This document shows, one piece after another, positions 1 to 5,834 of a DNA stretch of 41,808 bases. Position 1 is the stretch's first letter, and every line of letters begins with the position of its first letter. A program made the translations under genes and the position numbers. The notes beneath the pieces are model-generated. The model was not told where the DNA came from, searched no databases, and saw nothing but the letters and a program-made list of their open reading frames with translations. Origin of the DNA: Clostridia bacterium (GTDB taxonomy: Bacteria > Bacillota > Clostridia > Oscillospirales > CAG-272); assembly GCA_017467815.1 (NCBI GenBank), contig JAFUKI010000128.1, positions 1-41,808 on the forward strand, given 5' to 3'.

Positions 1-190
1 CTTCCCCCGCAGAAATTTCATCATTCGAAGTTGTCATAACATCAAATGTGTCAATCTCATCAACGACGGAATCTGCTGTAATATCTGACGTGATATCTGC
101 AGTATCCGTCGCCGAAACAGTCATCGGAACCACACTGCACATCATGCACATCGTCAACAGCAGTGCTAATGATTTTTTGAATATGTTCAT
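1..190 (-). CDS. Secreted protein, N-terminal part only
   Basis: The first 63 codons of a minus-strand gene that runs off the left edge. It starts at an ATG at 190 preceded by GGAG (198-201) with 7 nt spacing. The N-terminus MNIFKKSLALLLTMCMM is a positive, hydrophobic signal peptide, with likely cleavage after VSA (V-x-A type). The mature part starts Thr/Asp/Ser-rich and acidic, as in many clostridial surface proteins. It begins 21 nt after the radical SAM stop, so it is probably the last visible gene of the peptide-modification operon that starts at 3562. The second such system, at 23792, also has a secreted protein directly beside it. The function of the mature protein cannot be told from this fragment. 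Confidence 0.8.
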   Translation of the reverse strand, partial: MNIFKKSLALLLTMCMMCSVVPMTVSATDTADITSDITADSVVDEIDTFDVMTTSNDEISAGE

Positions 191-211
191 GATAATTCTC
201 CTTTTAGGATC

Positions 212-1348
212 TTATTTATCTACATGCAGAGTTTCACAGGCGATTTTTCTCATCTCCTGAGAAACTTTACACATATAAATCGGTATACCAGATGCCTCAC
301 CTGTTTCCGCATACGCGATTGCGGCACACGGGTGGCATACATCAATATTGGGACATGAATTGCATACGCCGCTGAGCCGCAGCACATCGGTCATATCCGT
401 AACGGCTTTCCAGGCAGACGCGAAAGACTGCTTCTTCAAATCCGTTTTCGGTTCGGGCATCATCCCGCATGGGGTCATCCAACCGTCCCAGGTGATCCAG
501 AAAGATGACCTTCCTGCGCGACAACGGATCTTTCCGTCCACAGGATCGGTACATCCTTCATCAAGTCCCGGCGGTTCGACACACCCATCGATAATATTTT
601 GCAAATATTGTTGATATGCCTGTTCGCCTCGGTCAAGCTCCAGATATCGCATTCTGTATCGGGCACATTCTTCCGGTGTCAGACGTTCATTTTCACCAAA
701 GCGTGAAGGATCTCTCCGAATTGGCGGAAACATATAGGTCGCGGTTCTGATCGTTGTACCTATTCCCTTGGCATATGCAATGATACTTTCAAGATCGGCA
801 GCATTTTCAGGTGTTACCGAACAGTTGATCTTCACCGGCAGGTCGGCGGCAGATAAACTGCGAATCGCTCGGTCAACACTGTCAAACACGCCATCCACAC
901 CGCATAGTCGGTTATAGGTTTCATTCCCTGCTCCGTAAAGTGTAATGTTTATCTTTTCCGGTGGACATTTTCGGAATCGTGCGACAGCATCCTCATCGAT
1001 CAGAGAACCATTGGTATTGATGGATATCAGGAAACCCATGTCAATAAGTTGTTCATACAGTTTCCAGAAATCCTGCCACAACAGCGGTTCTCCGCCGGTC
1101 AGCAGCAGATAGAGCATTCCTGCGTCTCGGGCTTCACGTGCTATCCTGAGCCAGTCTTCCAATGTCAAGATACCGCGCGGACTTAACTGCACTTCATTTT
1201 GACTCTTACGAATATAACACATCCGGCAGGAAAAGTTACACACGGGGCTTAACTCAAATGTACCGCTCAACGGGACCTTCATATGAATTGCTTTACCTGC
1301 AAGATATTCCGACAAACTTCTGTAGGATTTGTTTTCAGAAATATTCAT
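212..1348 (-). CDS. Radical SAM/SPASM peptide-modifying enzyme (system 1)
   Basis: A 378-residue radical SAM protein. The [4Fe-4S]/SAM motif C-x3-C-x2-C (CNFSCRMC) lies at about residues 37-44, followed by the GGEP-type motif (LLTGGEPL). The C-terminal SPASM domain shows C-x12-G-x4-C (CRAG...DGWMTPC), then CNSC...C..C and a final Cys, enough for auxiliary Fe-S clusters. SPASM enzymes of this length typically modify ribosomally made peptides (thioether, C-C or epimerising chemistry). The substrate is inferred to be the four-Cys peptide at 2217-2462. The start is ATG 1348 with GGAG 8 nt upstream; an in-frame TTG at 1354 is less likely. It overlaps the kinase stop as ATGA. The enzyme at 25625 is a clear paralogue, sharing the GKT/GGEP region, the TYMFPP segment and CRAGR..FW.TWDG. 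Confidence 0.93.
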   Translation of the reverse strand: MNISENKSYRSLSEYLAGKAIHMKVPLSGTFELSPVCNFSCRMCYIRKSQNEVQLSPRGILTLEDWLRIAREARDAGMLYLLLTGGEPLLWQDFWKLYEQLIDMGFLISINTNGSLIDEDAVARFRKCPPEKINITLYGAGNETYNRLCGVDGVFDSVDRAIRSLSAADLPVKINCSVTPENAADLESIIAYAKGIGTTIRTATYMFPPIRRDPSRFGENERLTPEECARYRMRYLELDRGEQAYQQYLQNIIDGCVEPPGLDEGCTDPVDGKIRCRAGRSSFWITWDGWMTPCGMMPEPKTDLKKQSFASAWKAVTDMTDVLRLSGVCNSCPNIDVCHPCAAIAYAETGEASGIPIYMCKVSQEMRKIACETLHVDK

Positions 1349-2217
1349 AGGCAAAACTCCTTTTGCAGTGCTTGTTCCAGATAATCAACAGCCTGTTCGT
1401 CCGGCGTACAGCTGAACGCAAATACCGGAACTGAGGAAATCAGGTCAATAGCCAAGGCACTTGCTTTTTCCACAAACGATTTCTCCCAGGTATGAACCGT
1501 CAGACCTGACCATATTCCTCGGAAAGCTTCACCGGAAGATAATTTATGTATTGAACATTCCGGAGCTTGTTTGAGGAGTATAATTGCTTTTATCGGACAG
1601 TTGGCATTCACATGGACTTTAGATGAGCCGGCATAAGGAGATCCCCACGCCGTCCACTGAGCGTTTTCTTTTGAGAGAATCGGTCTGTCTCCGTTGATCT
1701 GCCGGGCACCGCGATACTTACACCATAAATCAGCCTGAGTGGATTTACCGATTCCGGAAACACCGGAAAAGAGAATTCCACCAATGGATGTTTCTATACA
1801 TGATGCGTGAAAACACAGCTTGTTTCGTTGGAGAAGAATAGACTCAAAGTTCAGCAAATAGAAACAATTCTGCATCTCCGACACACAGCGATTGTAGGAG
1901 TTCAGATAATCCACATAAACCCGTCCATTCGCCCAGTCATATGTTGCGGAAGCATAATATTGCGGATCATCATGTCTCTCATAGAAATATTTCTTCAGAT
2001 TCCCATCTTTGTTTTCTACGATCTTGAAAGAATGTTCTGCTGCAATTATGTTTTCTGATATTGGAAGAAATGTGTCTGTTCCATAATAGACTGCACGAAT
2101 TTCTGCTGTAGTTCTTTTTAGACGAAATGGTTGGAATTCTTCGTTTTCGACAATGGGGTGATCGGTCTCAAGTTGAATCGTAATTCCTGAAATAGCCAGC
2201 CAATAGCTATACAACAT
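1345..2217 (-). CDS. HPr-kinase-like P-loop protein (system 1)
   Basis: A 290-residue protein with a C-terminal HprK-type kinase fold. A Walker A motif GVSGIGKST is at residues 152-160, followed by an INGDR motif typical of small HprK homologues found in RiPP clusters. The N-terminal ~130 residues show no motif I recognise. Established knowledge: HprK homologues in Paenibacillus-type lasso peptide clusters phosphorylate a C-terminal serine of the precursor. Here the adjacent peptide ends in Ser, so the same chemistry is possible, but this is inference. Start ATG 2217 overlaps the peptide stop by one base (TGATG) and its stop overlaps the radical SAM start by 4 nt, so the genes look translationally coupled. 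It is paralogous to 24891-25640 but longer at the N-terminus. Not a true HprK: the context is wrong and it lacks the usual HprK length and signature. Confidence 0.85.
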   Translation of the reverse strand: MLYSYWLAISGITIQLETDHPIVENEEFQPFRLKRTTAEIRAVYYGTDTFLPISENIIAAEHSFKIVENKDGNLKKYFYERHDDPQYYASATYDWANGRVYVDYLNSYNRCVSEMQNCFYLLNFESILLQRNKLCFHASCIETSIGGILFSGVSGIGKSTQADLWCKYRGARQINGDRPILSKENAQWTAWGSPYAGSSKVHVNANCPIKAIILLKQAPECSIHKLSSGEAFRGIWSGLTVHTWEKSFVEKASALAIDLISSVPVFAFSCTPDEQAVDYLEQALQKEFCL

Positions 2218-2462
2218 CAGGAATTGAATATATTAAATAAATTCCCAGAGGCAACATGCTCACAGTATCCTTCACCTTGTGTAACGCAAACTCCATTACC
2301 AACATTGAATATTGTAACTGTACCTCCGAAACCATCAGAACCGGTGAAACCACAATTTGAGACATCCATTAAAGTACCCTTGGAGTCATAATCACAAGAT
2401 GCAATCTGCTGGGACATTTCAAAGCTTTCATAAATCAGCTCAGGCTTAACATATTTTTTCAT
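2217..2462 (-). CDS. Putative RiPP precursor peptide, four Cys (system 1)
   Basis: An 81-residue peptide starting MKKYVKPELIYESFEMSQQIA, with no signal peptide or membrane segment. Cysteines lie at 23, 37, 59 and 67, the region after residue 23 is Gly/Asn/Ser-rich, and the last residue is Ser. The leader-like first 21 residues match those of the peptide at 23792-24028 almost position for position, including KPE, the acidic/aromatic stretch and the Met-x-x-x-Ile-Ala. The second half is diverged, as expected of leader versus core in RiPP precursors. It lies between the anchored-protein gene and the kinase gene and overlaps the latter. Start is ATG 2462 with GGAG about 11 nt upstream; an in-frame TTG is at 2465. 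Family name not known to me; the precursor role is inferred from composition, paralogy and neighbours. Confidence 0.75.
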   Translation of the reverse strand: MKKYVKPELIYESFEMSQQIASCDYDSKGTLMDVSNCGFTGSDGFGGTVTIFNVGNGVCVTQGEGYCEHVASGNLFNIFNS

Positions 2463-2483
2463 CAATTCATTTTCTCCTTATAA

Positions 2484-3296
2484 TTAAGAATTATTGATTT
2501 CAACACGTACTACTTCAGCGAAGCCAAGGATGCAATCCACGGCTTCAAACTCTGCAGTTCCATGTGCGGGTAAGCTATTGATAGTATAATTATATGTAAT
2601 GCCGCCAAAATACCGGTCTTCCAGTACGGAACGGCAGTATACAACGATTTCATTTATATCAACATCGGTATTGTTCTTCAGAGTTATTCTCGTCCCCTTT
2701 GTTGAAATAGATATTTGCTCGGAATGCATGGATGCCTCTAGATCGAAAATGGTTTCATATCTGATATTTCCGAATACAGTATCCACTAACGATGATGCAT
2801 TTTCAGAGGAAAATACCATAACACTTTTTCCGGCAGGAAGTTCTCTGATTGCAAAGTGTATTGTTTTACCCTCATCAGAATCCAGGGTGATCAAACCTTT
2901 TTCAAGATATTCAGTCGAAAGATTCCGCACTTCCAGTGCAGTAATACTGTTTCCCTGACTATTATTACAGTCAGGATTCAGTCCATCGTACAGAAATACT
3001 CTTTCGATCTCCAATTTACCGTTTTCCAGACGTATCGGAAATTCGATCGGATCATCAATCATGACAGTTTCAGATTCGTTGATGGTTTCGGAATATTCTG
3101 AAGCTGGGATCTCCGTTTCTGGCGATTGTAGATCCTCAACAGGTACATTGTTTCCACTATCTGCTTCACGGCTTATGGGATCCACAAGTACAACCAACAT
3201 GATGATCGGTATAATGAACAAAACTGCCAGTATCGCAAGAAATCCCAAATGTTCCGCGCGACTCTCTTTTCTGTGTTTCTGTTTTTGTTTTTTCAT
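2484..3296 (-). CDS. Membrane-anchored extracytoplasmic protein of peptide system 1
   Basis: A 270-residue protein of unknown family. A basic Lys/Arg-rich N-terminus (residues 1-16) precedes one hydrophobic helix (about 17-39), then an acidic Ser/Glu/Thr linker (about 45-80) and a beta-rich soluble domain, predicted outside the cell. It is a diverged paralogue of 24098-24901: both share (L/I)PAGKS(V)..VF and Y(F/L)GGITY motifs at matching positions in the C-terminal half. Start ATG 3296 overlaps the PqqD stop as ATGA. Being encoded in both copies of the system, it is probably a dedicated component such as a receptor, immunity or display partner; which of these cannot be told. It has no protease or transporter signature. 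Confidence 0.8.
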   Translation of the reverse strand: MKKQKQKHRKESRAEHLGFLAILAVLFIIPIIMLVVLVDPISREADSGNNVPVEDLQSPETEIPASEYSETINESETVMIDDPIEFPIRLENGKLEIERVFLYDGLNPDCNNSQGNSITALEVRNLSTEYLEKGLITLDSDEGKTIHFAIRELPAGKSVMVFSSENASSLVDTVFGNIRYETIFDLEASMHSEQISISTKGTRITLKNNTDVDINEIVVYCRSVLEDRYFGGITYNYTINSLPAHGTAEFEAVDCILGFAEVVRVEINNS

Positions 3297-3562
3297 TCTT
3301 CAATAAGTATCTTCATTTGACGCAGCTGGTTCAGAAAGGTCTCGGTGTCCTCAACTGCTTCCTCCTCCGAGACTTTATATTCAGAGGTCAGAGCGGAAAC
3401 CAATTCCTCTCTTGTGCAGCCGTTTTTCAGTTTATTGTAGAGCAAAACGGCGCTTTCCGACAAAGCTATCAACCCTTTAACATGAATTGCAGCATCACCA
3501 ACCGGAATCAGAAGATTTTCATCAGCGATCGTCCGCAGGATAAATTGATCATTGATTCTCAT
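3293..3562 (-). CDS. PqqD-like peptide-recognition protein (system 1)
   Basis: An 89-residue PqqD-family protein starting MRINDQFILR. It shows the family pattern of an N-terminal beta-wing (LIPVGDAAIHVKGLIALSE), then a winged-helix part (SAVLLYNKLKNG.TREELV..L), and a C-terminal helix with FLNQLRQMKIL. PqqD-type proteins bind the leader of a RiPP precursor and present it to the radical SAM enzyme. Start ATG 3562 has AGGA and GGAG upstream; an in-frame ATG at 3607 would add 15 residues unlike the family. It is the first visible gene of the operon and overlaps the next gene by ATGA. Its paralogue is at 26739-27005 (LVPVGETAL, ..ITEVGAKIWEML.DG). Confidence 0.9.
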   Translation of the reverse strand: MRINDQFILRTIADENLLIPVGDAAIHVKGLIALSESAVLLYNKLKNGCTREELVSALTSEYKVSEEEAVEDTETFLNQLRQMKILIEE

Positions 3563-3581
3563 ATATTCCTCATTTTCTCCT

Positions 3582-3731
3582 TCAATATTTAAAACTGAGT
3601 GGAACATATTCTGGTGTATCCAGTGAATTCAACAGCGATTTTATGATTTCTTTTCTCCATTCTTCCTTAAATCGCTCGGATCGTCGAACTTCCAAACACA
3701 GTATCGATACAGAAATCGTGTCCGTTTTTTG
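3582..3731 (-). pseudogene. Possible 3' remnant of a broken gene upstream of the PqqD gene
   Basis: A 49-codon open stretch with no ATG start, bounded upstream by TAG (3732-3734) and ending in TGA at 3582-3584, 19 nt before the PqqD start. The end reads like a natural protein C-terminus, with amphipathic charged sequence (RRSERFKEEWRKEIIKSLL) followed by a short aromatic/proline tail. Its upstream part lies in another frame inside the 3' end of the AP2 gene. One reading is that an operon gene was cut by arrival of the AP2 gene, leaving only its tail. It is short, so a chance open frame is possible. No family recognised. Confidence 0.3.
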
Positions 3732-4635
3732 CTACGTTAAAGTAGAATGGATTCTCGTCTGCCCAGAACTTATCTGCTTCTGCGTGAATCTGCCAGGTCT
3801 GGTAGGCTTCTACAAAACCGTCGTGCAGTGCTTCTTCGATGCGCAGGCGTGCTCTCACTGCATCATCGAAATCTCTGAACAATCCGATATAGTACCGTTT
3901 ATTCTGCATGCCGATGGTGACCATCCATTTTCCATCCGGTCCTTTGGATACGCCGCGGAATCCGCTGGTATTGTCTGAACGTGATTTACGGTGTTCCAAC
4001 ACTTCCAGGCAGGTATTCTCAACGTATGTCATTGTATCATGCAGGTTCTCCTGACGCTCTTGTCTGATACATCCGCAGCTATGATACAGACCGCCTGTAA
4101 GACTGTCTCCGGACACCCGGATCTCCGTCCCGCAGGTACATCGACATCGCCAGAGTATGGTGCCTTCCTTTCCCGGCGGTTTTACGGATTCCAAAACGGT
4201 CAGTCTGCCGAATATCCGTCCTGTCAGATCAACTGTATTTCCTGTTTCGGCTTCTCTGTGCAGACATCCGCAGCTTTTGCGTTTACTATAGTGGAGAGAA
4301 TATGCGGTTACGACACACTGGTTTCCGCAGTCACACTGACAGAACCAACTTGTTTTTCCCGATTCCAGTTGTTTTGCCAGATGCGTTACAGTCAATTTGC
4401 CGTATCTTCTGCCGGTAAGGTCTTCCGGTATGGGTCCCGGAGAAATCTGCAGCCTTTTTCCGCACCCACAGTCGGTTATCGTCCCTCTTGTCAGGCGTTT
4501 GGTATTTACTATTATTTCTTTTCCGCAGTCACATCGGCATTGCCATGTCCAGTAACGGTCTTCCTGCTCTCCTGTTTTGGCGAGAACTGTCAGTTTGCCG
4601 AATCGTCTGCCTATGAGGTCCGATGTTTTGCTCAT
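3667..4635 (-). CDS. AP2-domain protein with three Cys-rich ribbon repeats
   Basis: A 322-residue likely DNA-binding protein. Three tandem units each begin with a D-L-x-G-R-x-[FY]-G-[KR]-L-T-V box, followed by C-x-C-x-C-G and then CGC about 20 residues later, at about residues 4-60, 68-130 and 133-190; these look like zinc ribbons. The C-terminal half has an AP2/ERF domain (SGFRGVSKGPDGKW...YYIGLFRDFDDAVRARL). AP2 domains in bacteria and phages are usually found in HNH homing endonucleases, recombinases and other mobile genes; no HNH or recombinase motif is visible here. Start ATG 4635 has GGGGGA 7 nt upstream; a GTG at 4653 is the longer alternative. It neighbours a serine recombinase, which supports a mobile island. 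Confidence 0.85.
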   Translation of the reverse strand: MSKTSDLIGRRFGKLTVLAKTGEQEDRYWTWQCRCDCGKEIIVNTKRLTRGTITDCGCGKRLQISPGPIPEDLTGRRYGKLTVTHLAKQLESGKTSWFCQCDCGNQCVVTAYSLHYSKRKSCGCLHREAETGNTVDLTGRIFGRLTVLESVKPPGKEGTILWRCRCTCGTEIRVSGDSLTGGLYHSCGCIRQERQENLHDTMTYVENTCLEVLEHRKSRSDNTSGFRGVSKGPDGKWMVTIGMQNKRYYIGLFRDFDDAVRARLRIEEALHDGFVEAYQTWQIHAEADKFWADENPFYFNVAKNGHDFCIDTVFGSSTIRAI

Positions 4636-4711
4636 TCTCAGTCCCCCTATCACAAGACCTCTTGCGGACTGCCTACAAAAATGTGTACTTTATTGCAAGC
4701 TAAATCAACGA

Positions 4712-4782
4712 TCAAAAAAGTGAATCCCCTATCTCAGTTCCGACCGTAATTCTGTTTGGGAACACATTTAGGGGATTCACTT
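4712..4782 (-). terminator. Terminator of the serine recombinase gene
   Basis: A perfect 14-bp stem: AAGTGAATCCCCTA (4718-4731) pairs with TAGGGGATTCACTT (4769-4782). Read on the minus strand the hairpin is followed by a run of six T (4714-4719). It lies about 130 nt beyond the recombinase stop codon. The loop is long (37 nt), with a further GTTCC/GGAAC pairing inside. Confidence 0.7.
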
Positions 4783-4818
4783 ATATTAAAAAAATAAGAA
4801 AAATATATTGATTTACTA

Positions 4819-4847
4819 TTGAAATTAATCGAGACTTGTGGTATGAT
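4819..4847 (+). promoter_or_regulatory. Sigma-A promoter pointing into the recombinase gene (antisense)
   Basis: TTGAAA (4819-4824), a 17-nt spacer, and TATGAT (4842-4847) with an upstream TG. No plus-strand gene follows, so a transcript would run antisense to the serine recombinase. The sequence closely resembles the promoter at 15637-15665: both have TATTGAAATT, then ACTTGTG, and an AAGTACAC box about 65 nt downstream. It may be an orphan copy of that control region. Confidence 0.6.
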
Positions 4848-4915
4848 AATTATATGTATAACTATGGACTGTTTTCTACAATAAAGTACACAATGTTGCA
4901 AATTCCTTCTGTATT

Positions 4916-5518
4916 TTACTTTTCCGCAGTTTCATAAATTTCCGCACGGTAGCGAAATGTGGTAAGCGGCATACCGCATTCCCTTGCCGCCGCTGTGCAT
5001 GTGATCTCACCACATTTCCACCTTCGAAAAGCAGACTGAAATCCATCGGGTAAAGGTTTCGGCGGTCTTCCGAATTTCACACCTCGGATTTTTGCTGCCG
5101 CGATCCCTTCCGCCTGTCTCTGTCGGATATTGGTTCGTTCGTTTTCCGCCACAAAGGACAGTACCTGCAGTACAATATCGCTGAGGAATGTTCCCATCAG
5201 GTCTTTCCCGCGCCGGGTATCCAACAGGGGCATATCGAGCACCACGATATCTATTCCCTTCTCTTTTGTCAGCATACGCCACTGCTGCTGTATTTCTTCA
5301 TAGTTTCTTCCCAGACGGTCAATACTTTTTATAAAAAGTAGGTCGTCTTTTTTTAATTTTCTGAGAAGCTTCCTATACTGCGGACGTGCAAAATCCTTTC
5401 CGGACTGTTTATCCAGAAAAATATTCTGTTCTTCCACACCGGCTTCCTTCAATGCAATCAGCTGTCTGTCTTCATTCTGTTCTCGGGTACTTACCCTGGC
5501 ATAACCACATATAGTCAT
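4916..5518 (-). CDS. Small serine recombinase (resolvase/invertase family)
   Basis: A 200-residue site-specific recombinase. The catalytic serine lies in the N-terminal GYARVSTREQ motif, followed by the family's conserved SIDRLGRNYEE and ENERTNIRQRQAEGIA segments. The C-terminus (KFGRPPKPLP then a short helix-turn-helix, TAAARECGMPLTTFRYR) fits the DNA-binding tail of the Tn3 resolvase/DNA invertase group. Length matches this group. Start ATG 5518 has GAGG 8 nt upstream; a GTG at 5527 is also in frame. A TATAAT on the minus strand at 5576-5581 may be its -10, but no good -35 is visible. No transposase is encoded nearby, so its target could be the inverted repeat at 4682-4892 or an invertible segment elsewhere. 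Confidence 0.92.
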   Translation of the reverse strand: MTICGYARVSTREQNEDRQLIALKEAGVEEQNIFLDKQSGKDFARPQYRKLLRKLKKDDLLFIKSIDRLGRNYEEIQQQWRMLTKEKGIDIVVLDMPLLDTRRGKDLMGTFLSDIVLQVLSFVAENERTNIRQRQAEGIAAAKIRGVKFGRPPKPLPDGFQSAFRRWKCGEITCTAAARECGMPLTTFRYRAEIYETAEK

Positions 5519-5742
5519 GTATGTCACCTCTCTGTCTTTTTGCTCTGTGATTATTATCCTTTTGTTGACTTAACCATTATACATGATATGTCCAAACAAT
5601 TCATGTTTATCTTTTTCGAATAAGCTTCCGTAAGTGCAGAAAACTCCGTGTACAGTATTTTCAGTGATTTCTCACAGTATTCATTCTGCGGTTTTACTGA
5701 ATTTACCTGTGGTGTCTGCCGTCAGTTTCTCCCCCACATTTA

Positions 5743-5771
5743 TTGACAAACCGTATATAGTGTGCTATAAT
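5743..5771 (+). promoter_or_regulatory. Consensus sigma-A promoter of the exopolysaccharide operon
   Basis: TTGACA (5743-5748), exactly 17 nt, then TATAAT (5766-5771) with an extended TGC. Transcription should start near 5778, about 57 nt before the dehydratase ATG. The rest of the 5519-5742 gap between the divergent genes shows no other clear signal. Confidence 0.88.
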
Positions 5772-5834
5772 AAATCATAAAATGCCATAGTTATATTATT
5801 TATGACAATTTATTCAGGACGCGGTATATATCAT

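Larger units (their letters stand above)
4682..4892. repeat. 14-bp inverted repeat bounding a noncoding segment
   Basis: TGTGTACTTTATTG at 4682-4695 is the exact reverse complement of CAATAAAGTACACA at 4879-4892. The 211-bp segment they bound lies between the AP2 gene and the serine recombinase gene and holds a terminator and a plus-strand promoter. The repeat could be recombinase binding arms, ends of a small nonautonomous element, or paired copies of a regulatory box. A related AAAGTACAC box occurs at about 15695 downstream of a similar promoter. Confidence 0.6.

Noticed and set aside
212-3562. Classic lasso peptide cluster
   Set aside because: HprK- and PqqD-like proteins fit, but there is no asparagine-synthase-like cyclase or transglutaminase-like B2 gene, and the precursors have four Cys.
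4819-4847. Promoter of an unannotated plus-strand gene
   Set aside because: No plus-strand open frame with a binding site follows before 5518; kept only as an antisense or orphan promoter.
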